A DNA stretch of 64,000 bases, taken from contig DWVP01000016.1 of assembly GCA_019120175.1 (NCBI GenBank), positions 1-64,000 of the forward strand, in the 5' to 3' direction. This stretch comes from Candidatus Corynebacterium faecigallinarum (GTDB lineage Bacteria; Actinomycetota; Actinomycetes; Mycobacteriales; Mycobacteriaceae). A program made the position numbers and the translations under genes. This document shows positions 8,339-19,139 of this stretch, piece by piece (positions within the stretch are counted from its first letter, which is position 1; every line of letters starts with the position of its first letter). The notes under the pieces were generated by a model. The model was not told the origin of the DNA and did no database searches. It was given only the letters and a program-made list of their open reading frames with translations.

Positions 8339-10249
<1,911 letters not shown>

Positions 10250-10289
10250 CCGACCCACCGGGTCACACCGGGTAAGGAGCCGTTGACAG

Positions 10290-12266
10290 GTGAGTCATAT
10301 TCGTCGCCCGTCGACGGCTTCTCGTCGTCGTGTCCCGGTGGCGGTTCTCACCACCCTGGGGCTGGTGTTGACCGGATGCCAGGCGAACCCGGGGGACGCA
10401 CCGACGGTGGAGGACCAGGCACCGGCCACCGACATCGAGGACGGCGCGGGGGATGCCGATGACACCGACCAGGGGGACTCGTCGGTTGCTCCGGAACTGC
10501 GCCGCATCGAGATCGGCGTGGACTCGGTGCCCGCCGACCTCAACCCGCACCTGGTGTCCACCCAGTCCATGCTGACCTCCACGGTCGCCGAGTTGACCCT
10601 GCCCAGTGCATACCGTCGCGGCCCAGACGGGCTACGCCACGACATCAACAACGACCTGCTCGACTCGGTGGAGATCGACGAGGGCGACGAGGACGCCCCG
10701 GAGAAGGTCGTGTATGTGATCAACAGTCGGGCGCAGTGGTCCGACGGGACCCCGATCGTGGGCTCGGATTTCGAGTACCTGCATCAGCAGATCACCACCC
10801 AGCCGGGTGTGACGTCCACCGAACTCTATGACTCGGTGGACGAGATCTCCACCTCCGCCGGTGGCCGACGGGTCACAGTGACCTTCGACTCGCCGACGGC
10901 CCAGTGGCGTGAGCTGTTCGCGAATCTGCTGCCAAGTCACATCTACCGGGGGGAGAACCGTCCGTTCTCAACCATGATGAGCGATATTCCGGCGGCCTCC
11001 GGCGGGGTGTACACCGTCCGGCAATACGACGCGGGGCGCGGGACACTGCTCCTGGAACGCAACACCCGGTTCTGGGGGCAGATCCCGCCGCGGACCGACC
11101 AACTCGAGTTCTCCACCGTCAACGACACCGACACCGCCGCCCAGATGCTGCGCACCGGACAGATCCAGGCGGTGACCACCCGGAACTCCGGGGTGGCAGC
11201 CGAGAGCATCCGCACGGTCCCGGGGGTGCAGGCCCGGACGACGACGCTACGTCGCCAGCTGACGCTGCAGCTCAACACGGCATCGACCCGGTTGGACGCA
11301 CCGGACGCCCGCGCCGAGGTCCTCGCCGCCGTCGACGCAGACCGGGTCGCCCGGCTGGTCACCGGACATCCGCGGGCCACGGCACCGCAAGATGACCTGG
11401 TTGCTGATGTGGCAGGGCCCACCACCGGGGAGCAGGGGACCGCGCTTGCCGGGGTGAGCCGGAAACGTCCCCTGCAGATCGGTGCGGACACCCTCGACGA
11501 GGAGGCGGTCGAGGCCGCCCGTCGTGTCGTCGACACTCTGGTGGACAAGGGGATTCCTGCCACAGTGGTGACGCCGTCGGCAACGGAACTCTACGCCGAC
11601 CTGCTGCCGCGAGGCGAGGTGGACGCGGTCGTGACCTGGCAGGACGACGCCCGACGATGGACGGATCTGCGCAGTCGCTATGCCTGCGATGAGGCCGATC
11701 GCCCGTTGTCCGGCACCTCCGGAGGTGATTCTGTGGACACCGATGTCGGTGCAGGTGAATCCGGGGCGACCACGTCCGGTGCTACCGGAGACACCGACAG
11801 CACCGACAGCACCAACAGCACCGACGGCACTGACGGTGCTGACGGTGCCGACGGTGCCGACGGTGCCGGGGATCCCGGGGATAGAGGTAGTACTGCGGAC
11901 GCAACTGCCGAACGGGCACGTGCGGCGAACGTCACCGGGATCTGTGACGACACCGTGGACGCGCTGTTGGCCGACGAACCGGAGGGAGGCAGTCTCGAGG
12001 CGGTGCCGGAGGAGCTGCGGGTGCGGATCGGTGAGTTGCACCTGTCGCTGCCGCTGGTCGCCGACCGGGTGCTCGTTGGCGCCGGTCCTGATTTGGTCGG
12101 TCCCGACCAGGATCTGTCGGAGTGGCCGATCGGGCCGCGATCCGGACCGTTCTACACTGCAGACCGATGGACCCGGATAGACACCGACACCGAGCCCGAC
12201 ACCGAGTCGGACACCGAGTCAGACACGACAACCACCCCATCTGCCGAGGAGACCGACGATGAATGA
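10290..12266 (+). CDS. lpqW: LpqW-like lipoprotein, family 5 solute-binding fold
   Basis: A 658-residue lipoprotein; GTG at 10290 follows AAGGAG. The signal ends LGLVLTGC with lipid Cys30. The body has the family 5 (peptide/nickel) ABC substrate-binding fold (WSDGTPIVGSDFEYLHQQI; TARFWGQIPPRTDQLEF-like strands). Mycobacterial LpqW, encoded beside typA as here, does not import peptides but controls the branch between phosphatidylinositol mannosides and lipoarabinomannan; the corynebacterial homologue likely acts on lipoglycans. No ABC permease genes are adjacent, in agreement. Low-complexity inserts are a Ser/Thr/Asp/Gly/Ala repeat (nt 11791-11870) and an acidic DTES tail. The last 8 bases overlap mshB. 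Confidence 0.82.
   Translation: MSHIRRPSTASRRRVPVAVLTTLGLVLTGCQANPGDAPTVEDQAPATDIEDGAGDADDTDQGDSSVAPELRRIEIGVDSVPADLNPHLVSTQSMLTSTVAELTLPSAYRRGPDGLRHDINNDLLDSVEIDEGDEDAPEKVVYVINSRAQWSDGTPIVGSDFEYLHQQITTQPGVTSTELYDSVDEISTSAGGRRVTVTFDSPTAQWRELFANLLPSHIYRGENRPFSTMMSDIPAASGGVYTVRQYDAGRGTLLLERNTRFWGQIPPRTDQLEFSTVNDTDTAAQMLRTGQIQAVTTRNSGVAAESIRTVPGVQARTTTLRRQLTLQLNTASTRLDAPDARAEVLAAVDADRVARLVTGHPRATAPQDDLVADVAGPTTGEQGTALAGVSRKRPLQIGADTLDEEAVEAARRVVDTLVDKGIPATVVTPSATELYADLLPRGEVDAVVTWQDDARRWTDLRSRYACDEADRPLSGTSGGDSVDTDVGAGESGATTSGATGDTDSTDSTNSTDGTDGADGADGADGAGDPGDRGSTADATAERARAANVTGICDDTVDALLADEPEGGSLEAVPEELRVRIGELHLSLPLVADRVLVGAGPDLVGPDQDLSEWPIGPRSGPFYTADRWTRIDTDTEPDTESDTESDTTTTPSAEETDDE
11791..11870 (+). 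repeat. Nine-base tandem repeat inside lpqW
   Basis: Units of the type ACCGACAGC then GACGGTGCC recur about nine times and encode TDS, TDG and ADG triplets. They lie in a surface loop of the predicted lipoprotein and are a likely place for length variation by slippage. Confidence 0.75.
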
Positions 12267-13242
12267 CCTTCAGGACGTGCGCATTCTCGCCGTCCACGCG
12301 CACCCGGACGATGAGTCACTGTGGACCGGCCTGTCCCTGGCCCAGTGGGCCCGCCGCGGTGCCGAGGTGACCGTGGTGACCTGCACCCTGGGGGAGGAGG
12401 GCGAGGTGATAGGGGAGAAGTACGCCGGTCTGGTCGCTGACGGCCACGACATCCTCGGTGGCTACCGGATCGCCGAGCTCCAGCGGGCGCTCGGGGAACT
12501 GGGGATTGGACGTCCGCGGTTCCTCGGCGGCCCGGGACGCTGGCGGGACTCCGGCATGGCCGGAGCCCCGGCGGCCGAGCACCCGGCGGCGTTCGTGTCC
12601 TCCGGCGCGACAGCCGTCGAACAACTCACCGCGGTATTCGACGACGTGCGTCCGCACGTCGTGGTCACCTACGGGCCCGATGGTGGCTACGGGCACCCCG
12701 ACCACATCCGGGCCCACGAGATCGTCCATGCCGCAGCAGATGCCGCAGCAGAGAGCCATGATGCACACTGGACGCCCGCCAGGATCTACTGGGCGGTCCA
12801 GGAACGCGAGCGGGTCGAGGCAGGCCTGGCGGCGATGCGTGACGCCGGTGACCCGCCCGCCGGCTGGCGGTGGCCGGAGCTCGGGGAACTTGCCTCGGTG
12901 CCGGCGGCGTCGGTTGATGTCCGGGTCGTCGCCGGTGCCTATCCCGATGATGGCGGCGGTGACGGCGGCAAGGCCGGAAACAGTGATCTCGATGCGAAAC
13001 GTCGGGCGATGACAGCCCATGCGACCCAGCTGTGGGTCGCCGACGGTAGTGCGTCCGACGTCAACGACCGGGCCCGTGAGCCTGTCGGTGACGGGGTGCC
13101 GATGGCGTACTGCCTGTCCAACCTCATCGCCCAGCCGCTGCTGCCGTCGGAAAGTTATATGATTGGTGCGGCTTTTCCGGTGCCGCGACTTTCGCAGGAC
13201 ACTCTGAACAGACTAGACTGTCTATTCGCTGAAGGGAGGTGA
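12259..13242 (+). CDS. mshB: Mycothiol deacetylase MshB
   Basis: A 327-residue zinc enzyme that removes acetate from GlcNAc-inositol, the second step of mycothiol synthesis in actinobacteria. The metal site is visible: AHPDDES (His15, Asp18) and GYGHPDHIRAHEIVH, whose His completes the site. RFLGGPGRWRDSGMAG near residues 90-105 belongs to the substrate region of the family. A Gly/Asp/Lys insertion lies near residues 230-243. It overlaps lpqW by 8 bases, so the two are translationally coupled, and the next gene starts 4 bases after its stop. The order lpqW-mshB-membrane protein-fdxC-dapC matches other mycolic-acid bacteria. Confidence 0.94.
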   Translation: MNDLQDVRILAVHAHPDDESLWTGLSLAQWARRGAEVTVVTCTLGEEGEVIGEKYAGLVADGHDILGGYRIAELQRALGELGIGRPRFLGGPGRWRDSGMAGAPAAEHPAAFVSSGATAVEQLTAVFDDVRPHVVVTYGPDGGYGHPDHIRAHEIVHAAADAAAESHDAHWTPARIYWAVQERERVEAGLAAMRDAGDPPAGWRWPELGELASVPAASVDVRVVAGAYPDDGGGDGGKAGNSDLDAKRRAMTAHATQLWVADGSASDVNDRAREPVGDGVPMAYCLSNLIAQPLLPSESYMIGAAFPVPRLSQDTLNRLDCLFAEGR

Positions 13243-13246
13243 CCCG

Positions 13247-13720
13247 ATGGGAACCGACAAGACGACGACTACACCGTCCACCGGTGCAGACGTCCGTGAC
13301 CTGGAACCGCACTGGGGCGACCCTGAACGGTCCCAACCACGCCGCGACACCACCCGGTCCGAACGCGTGGCCGGAATCGTCTGGCTGTCCGTGGGCGCGG
13401 TGATCTCCGTCCTGCTCGCGGTGCTCTACCTCGGGTCACGGATCACCTTCGGCAGCGTCTCCGTGCCATTCCCCTGGCCGCTGATCGTGGCTCCCTGGTT
13501 CAACTACGTGCTGGTCAAAACGGCACTGCTGTGGACCGACAATCGTTCCATCGCCGCCATCCCGCTGTGGACCTGGGTGGTGGGCTACGCGCTGCTGGTG
13601 TTCTGGCCGGTACTGCCCGGCACCGGTGGGGACACTGTGGTCTCCAGCAGCATATGGAGCCTGCTTCTGCTGCCTGTCGGAGCCCTCGGCGGCGGTTGGG
13701 CATTTCTGCGGTGGAAGTGA
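13247..13720 (+). CDS. Four-helix membrane protein of the mshB-fdxC locus
   Basis: A 157-residue protein with a polar N-terminus (about 45 residues) and four hydrophobic segments (about 46-66, 77-96, 105-125 and 130-152). It resembles in size and position the conserved membrane protein found next to mshB in mycobacteria (Rv1171 by gene order). The ATG follows GGGAGGTGA closely and lies only 4 bases from the mshB stop, so the three genes lpqW-mshB-this one form an operon. No function is known to me. Confidence 0.78.
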   Translation: MGTDKTTTTPSTGADVRDLEPHWGDPERSQPRRDTTRSERVAGIVWLSVGAVISVLLAVLYLGSRITFGSVSVPFPWPLIVAPWFNYVLVKTALLWTDNRSIAAIPLWTWVVGYALLVFWPVLPGTGGDTVVSSSIWSLLLLPVGALGGGWAFLRWK

Positions 13721-13836
13721 GAAGATCAGCAGCGACAACTGCGGTGCGCGAGACCATGCCCGGGTGACTTCCGGGCGTAGCGGTACAACCGACGACAATC
13801 TACAACGTGACGAGAAACCAGAAGGTGACTTAACAG

Positions 13837-14160
13837 ATGACCTACGTGATCGCACAGCCCTGTGTGGATGTGCTCGACCGGGCGTGCGTGGAGGAATGCC
13901 CCGTCGACTGCATCTACGAAGGCCAGCGGATGCTCTACATTCACCCCGATGAATGTGTGGACTGCGGCGCGTGCGAACCAGTCTGTCCGACCGAGGCGAT
14001 CTTCTACGAAGACGACCTGCCCGACGAGTGGGAGGACTACATCGACTACAACGTGGCGTTCTTCGATGACCTGGGCGACCCGGGCGGAGCAGCGAAGCTG
14101 GGCCCGCAGGACTTCGACGTCGAGGGCATCGCCACGTTGCCGCCCCAGAACCAGGACTAG
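13837..14160 (+). CDS. fdxC: Seven-iron ferredoxin FdxC
   Basis: A 107-residue ferredoxin. The N-terminal cluster site is CVDVLDRACVEECPVDC, in which the spaced Cys residues fit a 3Fe-4S centre as in mycobacterial FdxC, and CVDCGACEPVCPTEAI is a full 4Fe-4S ligand set with CP donating back to the first cluster. It carries single electrons to cytochromes P450 or other oxidoreductases; partners are not in the window. It lies 116 bases after the membrane-protein gene and 52 bases before dapC. This ferredoxin is commonly essential in the group. Confidence 0.95.
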   Translation: MTYVIAQPCVDVLDRACVEECPVDCIYEGQRMLYIHPDECVDCGACEPVCPTEAIFYEDDLPDEWEDYIDYNVAFFDDLGDPGGAAKLGPQDFDVEGIATLPPQNQD

Positions 14161-14212
14161 AGCGCCAGGCACAGGCCAGCCCTCCCCAACAACGAACAGG
14201 ACCTCTTCGACC

Positions 14213-15361
14213 ATGCCGAGACTGTCACGCCGCACGCTGTCCGCCGAGCTTCCCGACTTCCCGTGGGACTCCCTCGCCGGGGCGAAGCAGACCGCTTCGT
14301 CCCACCCGGACGGACTGGTGAACCTCTCGGTCGGCACCCCGGTCGACGAGGTCGCCCCGTCGATCCAGCTGGCACTGTCCGAGGCCGCCGGTGAGCCCGG
14401 CTACCCGCAGACTGTCGGCACCCCGGCGCTGCGCACGGCGATCACCGAGGCACTGGCACGACGGTTCGGTGTCACCGGGGTATCGCAGGACGCCGTGCTG
14501 CCGGTGGTGGGAACCAAGGAGGCCATCGCCTGGCTGCCGTTCCTGCTGGGCGTGGTGCCCGGCCAGACAGTCGTCATCCCGGAGCTGGCGTACCCGACCT
14601 ACGAGGTCGGCGCGAAGCTGGCCGGGGCCGAGGTGCTGCGCAGCGACTCGCTGCTCAAGCTCGGCCCCCAGGTGCCGACGATGATCTTCCTGAACTCGCC
14701 GGCGAACCCGCACGGCAAGGTGCTGGGCATCGACCACCTGCGCAAGGTCGTCGAGTACGCGCGGGAACGGGACGTGGTCGTGGTCTCCGACGAATGCTAC
14801 CTCGGCCTGGGCTGGTCCACCGACCGGGAGGAAGGTGCGGAGTCCCCGGCCCCGATCTCCCTGCTGGACCCCCGGGTATGCGGCGGGGACCACACCAACC
14901 TGCTGGTGGTGCACTCCCTGTCGAAGACCTCGAACCTGGCGTCCTACCGCGCCGGCTTCCTCGCCGGTGACGGGGAGCTGATCGCCGAACTGCTCAGCGT
15001 CCGCAAGAATGCCGGGCTGATGATGCCGGGGCCGATCCAGGCCGCCATGTCCGCAGCCCTCGAGGACGACGGTCAGGAGCTGCTGCAGAAGGAGCGCTAC
15101 CGGCGTCGCCGCGAGGTCCTGTCCACCGCCGTGCGCGCCGCGGGGATGCGCATCGACAACTCTGAGGGCGGGCTGTACCTGTGGGCCACCGAAGGCCGTC
15201 CCTGCCGGGAGACCGTCGACCGGCTGGCCGCCCTCGGCATCCTCGTCGCACCGGGAGACTTCTACGGTCCCGCCGGTGCCGAGCACGTCCGGATCGGTCT
15301 GACCGCCACCGACTCCGACATCGTCAAGGCCGCGGAGCGCCTGGTCACACTGGCCGACTAG
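14213..15361 (+). CDS. dapC: N-succinyldiaminopimelate aminotransferase DapC
   Basis: A 382-residue class I/II PLP aminotransferase that converts N-succinyl-2-amino-6-oxopimelate to N-succinyl-LL-diaminopimelate. ATG at 14213 (MPRLSRRTLSAELPDFPWD) fits the family and avoids overlap with fdxC; the open frame extends upstream through fdxC but is not coding there. The PLP lysine is Lys238 in SLSKTSNLASYRAGF; NSPANPHGK supplies the cofactor-binding Asn and VVVSDECYLG the Asp/Tyr. It works with dapD and dapE further right in the window. The stop is followed at once by a 10-base triplicate repeat. Confidence 0.93.
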   Translation: MPRLSRRTLSAELPDFPWDSLAGAKQTASSHPDGLVNLSVGTPVDEVAPSIQLALSEAAGEPGYPQTVGTPALRTAITEALARRFGVTGVSQDAVLPVVGTKEAIAWLPFLLGVVPGQTVVIPELAYPTYEVGAKLAGAEVLRSDSLLKLGPQVPTMIFLNSPANPHGKVLGIDHLRKVVEYARERDVVVVSDECYLGLGWSTDREEGAESPAPISLLDPRVCGGDHTNLLVVHSLSKTSNLASYRAGFLAGDGELIAELLSVRKNAGLMMPGPIQAAMSAALEDDGQELLQKERYRRRREVLSTAVRAAGMRIDNSEGGLYLWATEGRPCRETVDRLAALGILVAPGDFYGPAGAEHVRIGLTATDSDIVKAAERLVTLAD

Positions 15362-15394
15362 CACCGGTCAGCACCGGTCAGCACCGGTCAGCAC
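15361..15394. repeat. Tandem 10-base repeat, three and a half copies
   Basis: GCACCGGTCA occurs three times in a row from the last base of the dapC stop codon, then GCAC. It fills the gap between the convergent dapC and permease genes and replaces any recognisable terminator there. Confidence 0.85.
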
Positions 15395-15397
15395 GTT

Positions 15398-18022
15398 CTA
15401 CGGCCGGTCGTCGTTCTCCGCGACAGCCTGCAGCACCGGCATCCGGGCGGCCCGCAGCGCCGGGGTCAGTGCGGCAACCGCGCCGGCCGCCACCGCACCG
15501 ACCACGACCAGTACCACGGTGGACCACGGCACCACGACTGTGTCGACGCCCTCCGCAGACAGCGATCCGAGCAGCGACCAGCCAGCCAACAGGCCGATAC
15601 CGATGCCGGCGAACGCCCCGAGAACCGCGGTCTGGACCGCCTCGATGAGCACCATCCCGGCGAGCTGCCCGCGGCCCATACCGACAGCGCGCAGCACACC
15701 GATCTCCCGACGGCGCTCCACCACCGACAGTGCCAGTGTGTTGACCACGCCCAACACCGCCACGGTGACGGCGAGGGCGAGCAGGGCGTAGACCACGACC
15801 ACCAGCCGGTCGATGATCACCGCCTGCTCACCGCCGAACTCCGCCGGGGTCTGGACCTGGAGCATCGGATACTCCCGTGTCGCCGCCTCCAGACTCTCCC
15901 GCAGGGCAGCTGGCTCAGTGGTGCCGTCGCCGGTGACTGCCACAGCGAGGATCCGGTGACCGCCGCTGCCTTGGGAGCCGGGGGCCAGCCTCCAGTAGGC
16001 GTTGGAGTCGATGATGACGTCGCCGAGCAACCGGGACTGCTCGAAGATACCGGCGACCGGCATGTCCACCGTCCGGGTCTGGGTGAGGACCCCCACCGGC
16101 ACCGTGGCACCCAGGTCGAGATCATGCTCGTCGGCGAAGCTGCGGGACACCACCAGACCGTCGTGGCCCGGGTTGAGCTCCCCGCTGGTCTCCCCGAGAG
16201 CGAAGGTGTGCTGCGGATCGCCCGACCCCACGGTGATCAGCGTGGTGGAGTCGCCCACCCGGGCCGGTGCCTTGCCGACCGTGTAGGTGGCACCGACACC
16301 GGGGGTCTCGGTGATCCTCCCGGTCGCGCTCCCGGGCACGGCCACATCGACCGCCCCTCCCGGTGGGCCGACCACCAGATCGGCGGTGACCTCGGAATCG
16401 ACCACACCGGCCACCGACGCCGTCACGGAGGAACCCAGCATGCCGGTCAAGGTGACCAGGGACAGGCCCAGGGCGAGCGCGAAGGCGGTGCCGGAGGTCC
16501 GTCGTGGTTGGCGTCGTACGATACCGGACGCCATGCGCCCGGCACTACCGAAGGGGGCGTCGACCAGGCGCCCGAGTGCCGGCAGAGCCCGGGCGCAGAC
16601 GGCGGGGCCCACCAGAATGACACCGACGACGACGGCGAGGGTGCCGAGTCCGCTCACTGAGGCGCGCGCCCCGGTTTCCCACCCGTCGGTGAGGGCTGCG
16701 ATCACGGCCATCGCGACACCGGCGAGAAGCACCAGGGTGCCGGAGACGGTGCGGGTGCGCGGCGCCGGTGGTTCGACGGCGTCGCGGACCCCGGCCAGGG
16801 GAGAGGACGCCCCGGCCCGGCGGGCGGGAGCCCAGGCGGCCGCGAGGGTGACCAGCACGCCGAGGACGACCGGCAGCAGTATCGTCCCGGTGGTCGGCGC
16901 GAGTTCCAGTGTCGGCAGCCCCAGGTCGAGACGGGCGGCGATGACCAGGATCCCGACGACCATCGCGATCCCGGCGCCGACCCCCAACACCGAGCCGACC
17001 AGTCCGATGACCAGGGCCTCGGCGGTGACCGTGGCGGTGACCTGACGACGTGACAGCCCCAGTGCGCGCAACAACGAAAAGTCCCGGGTGCGTTGGGCGA
17101 CGGTCATGGCGAAGGTGTTGGCGATGATGAACATCCCGACAGCCAGGGCGATCACTGCGAAGGCCAGCAGGATGTACCCCACAAACCCCAGGCCCGCGGT
17201 GAGGGCGGCGCTGTCGGCTGCGGCGGCCTGCTCCCCGGTCCGCACCGTCGGTGGTTCCGGGGTCCCCGGCAGGGCGGCGAGTTCATCGGTCAGGGCGGCG
17301 GCCACCTCCGGTGCCTGCTGACCCGGTGCCACGGTGGCCACCAGGCCGGGGAGACCGGCACCGGCGTAGCGCTGCAGGTAGGTGTCGCGACCGAGGACCA
17401 GGTCGAGCTGGTGCTCTTCGGTGGCGGCACCGGTATCGGCGACGGTGTCGGCGTCCGGGCCGGTGCCGAAGATCCCGCTGACCGTCAACGGTAGTTCGCC
17501 GGCCTGGTCATTGAGCGTCAAAGTGGACCCGGGGGAGAGGTTCAGCTCCTCGGCGGTCCGGGAACTCACGGCGACGGCGTCTGGTCCGGGGGCGGTGCCC
17601 TCGGTGAGGGTGCGGGGCGGGCCGACGAGTCCGTCCTGGTTGTACCAGGGGGTCGGACGTATCGTCCTGTCACCGGTGTCCAGTGCCTGCCCGTCGCGGC
17701 TGAGCGCGACACTGTGGTCGCCGCGGATGTTGAGTCGGTCCACCAGCGGGCTGCCCGCCAGGTGGTCGCTCGCGGCGTCCGGCAGGCTGCGCTGTCCGTC
17801 ACCGGGGACGACGACGATGTCGACACCGTCGTACCCGGCTTCCGCCGAGGAGGTGACCGAGTGGTCCAGGGTGGTGGTGAGCAGCAGCGTGCCGGTCACG
17901 AAGCCGGTGCCGAGCACCACGGTGAACAGGGTGAGCAGCAGCCGTGCGGCATGGGCACGCAGGCCGCGCAGGCTCAGGGTGGCCAGGGTGCGGAGGACAC
18001 GTGCGCCGGAACGAGGGGCCAT
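15398..18022 (-). CDS. FtsX/MacB-type ABC transporter permease
   Basis: An 874-residue membrane protein with the double FtsX layout: helix 1 at about 25-47, a large extracytoplasmic domain (about 48-275), three helices (AVIALAVGMFIIANTFAM onwards), a central helix pair, a second outside domain and three final helices (AVTVAVLGVVNTLALSVVERRREIG). ERRREIGVLRAVGMGRGQL and RDFSLLRALGLSRRQV are the typical cytoplasmic coupling segments. Such permeases use an ABC ATPase to move lipids or lipoproteins or to transmit force across the membrane. No ATPase gene is adjacent on either side. ATG at 18022 has AGGA nine bases upstream. Confidence 0.87.
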   Translation of the reverse strand: MAPRSGARVLRTLATLSLRGLRAHAARLLLTLFTVVLGTGFVTGTLLLTTTLDHSVTSSAEAGYDGVDIVVVPGDGQRSLPDAASDHLAGSPLVDRLNIRGDHSVALSRDGQALDTGDRTIRPTPWYNQDGLVGPPRTLTEGTAPGPDAVAVSSRTAEELNLSPGSTLTLNDQAGELPLTVSGIFGTGPDADTVADTGAATEEHQLDLVLGRDTYLQRYAGAGLPGLVATVAPGQQAPEVAAALTDELAALPGTPEPPTVRTGEQAAAADSAALTAGLGFVGYILLAFAVIALAVGMFIIANTFAMTVAQRTRDFSLLRALGLSRRQVTATVTAEALVIGLVGSVLGVGAGIAMVVGILVIAARLDLGLPTLELAPTTGTILLPVVLGVLVTLAAAWAPARRAGASSPLAGVRDAVEPPAPRTRTVSGTLVLLAGVAMAVIAALTDGWETGARASVSGLGTLAVVVGVILVGPAVCARALPALGRLVDAPFGSAGRMASGIVRRQPRRTSGTAFALALGLSLVTLTGMLGSSVTASVAGVVDSEVTADLVVGPPGGAVDVAVPGSATGRITETPGVGATYTVGKAPARVGDSTTLITVGSGDPQHTFALGETSGELNPGHDGLVVSRSFADEHDLDLGATVPVGVLTQTRTVDMPVAGIFEQSRLLGDVIIDSNAYWRLAPGSQGSGGHRILAVAVTGDGTTEPAALRESLEAATREYPMLQVQTPAEFGGEQAVIIDRLVVVVYALLALAVTVAVLGVVNTLALSVVERRREIGVLRAVGMGRGQLAGMVLIEAVQTAVLGAFAGIGIGLLAGWSLLGSLSAEGVDTVVVPWSTVVLVVVGAVAAGAVAALTPALRAARMPVLQAVAENDDRP

Positions 18023-18069
18023 GGAGAGGGTCCTGGAGAGAGAATTGGAGAGTGAGGGAACTGGAGAGT

Positions 18070-18108
18070 CAGAAACCGCACGGCGGGTGAGGTGGGTCGC
18101 CGTGCGGT
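18070..18108 (-). terminator. Probable terminator of dapD
   Basis: ACCGCACGGCG (18075-18085) pairs perfectly with CGCCGTGCGGT (18098-18108). On the minus strand the stem is followed by TTTCTGACTCTCC. It lies between the dapD stop and the permease start. Around it are imperfect direct repeats: four GGAGAG motifs (18020-18070) and three CTGACCC units (18125-18157). Confidence 0.6.
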
Positions 18109-18174
18109 GGGGGAGAGGGCAGTACTGACCCGGGCTGACCCTGGGCTGACCCCGGGGATGGTCCCGGGCGTTGT

Positions 18175-19128
18175 CTAGTTCTGGTGGAGGGCCTCGTTGA
18201 GCTCGACCGAACCGGTGGCACGGGCGACGGCCTCCACCGCGCCACTCACCGAGTTACGGCGGAAGAGCACGTTGGAGACACCGGAGAGTTCGGACGCCTT
18301 GACAACATCGCCGTCGGCGACACCGGCGGCATCGGCGACCGAGCCGTTGACGACGACCTTGGTGCCGAAGGTGACGTACAGACCGGCTTCGACGACACAG
18401 TCGTCGCCGAGGGAGACACCGACACCGGCATTCGCGCCGAGCAGGCAGCGCTCGCCGACGGAGATGACCTCCTTGCCGCCACCGGACAGGGTGCCCATGA
18501 TCGAGGCACCGCCGCCGACGTCGGAACCGTCACCGACGACCACGCCACCGGAGATGCGGCCCTCGACCATGGAGGAGCCCAGGGTGCCGGCGTTGAAGTT
18601 CACGAAGCCCTCGTGCATCACGGTCGTGCCCTCGGCGAGGTGGGCGCCGAGACGCACGCGGTCGGCATCGCCGATGCGGACCCCGGTGGGGACGACGTAG
18701 TCGACCATGCGGGGGAACTTGTCGACGGAGTACACGGTGACCCGGCCGTGGCGGGACAGCTTGGCTCGGGTGGCCTCGAAGCCCTCGACGGCGCAGGGCC
18801 CGAAGTTGGTCCACACCACATTCGACAGCTTGCCGAAGACACCGTCGAGGCTGACCCCGTGCGGACGGACGACCCGGCCGGAGATCAGGTGCAGACGCAG
18901 GTAGGCGTCCGCGGCATCGGTCGGGGCGGTATCGGTGTCGGCGATGACGGTGTGGACGACCTCGCGGCGGACCCCACGGTCGGCGGCGGTGTCGTCGGCA
19001 CCCTCCAGGTGGCTGAGGTCCAGCGGGGAGGCGGGTGCCTCACCCAGGCCGAACTCGGGGTACCACACGTCCAGGACGGTGTCGTCGGCGGTCAGGGTCG
19101 CGATTCCGGTTCCATAAGCGGCAGTCAT
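18175..19128 (-). CDS. dapD: Tetrahydrodipicolinate N-succinyltransferase DapD
   Basis: A 317-residue trimeric left-handed beta-helix enzyme that transfers succinyl from succinyl-CoA to tetrahydrodipicolinate, the entry to the succinylase branch of DAP/lysine synthesis. The hexapeptide-repeat region is clear from about residue 160: [56 protein letters not shown]. The actinobacterial N-terminal domain is present. ATG at 19128 is preferred over a TTG three codons upstream. AroP lies directly upstream on the same strand, with 11 bases between its stop and the dapD ATG, so the two are probably co-transcribed. Confidence 0.95.
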   Translation of the reverse strand: MTAAYGTGIATLTADDTVLDVWYPEFGLGEAPASPLDLSHLEGADDTAADRGVRREVVHTVIADTDTAPTDAADAYLRLHLISGRVVRPHGVSLDGVFGKLSNVVWTNFGPCAVEGFEATRAKLSRHGRVTVYSVDKFPRMVDYVVPTGVRIGDADRVRLGAHLAEGTTVMHEGFVNFNAGTLGSSMVEGRISGGVVVGDGSDVGGGASIMGTLSGGGKEVISVGERCLLGANAGVGVSLGDDCVVEAGLYVTFGTKVVVNGSVADAAGVADGDVVKASELSGVSNVLFRRNSVSGAVEAVARATGSVELNEALHQN

Positions 19129-19139
19129 GGTCGTCAAGC

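Noticed and set aside
11791..11870. CRISPR-like repeat
   Set aside because: Nine-base coding repeat within lpqW without spacers.
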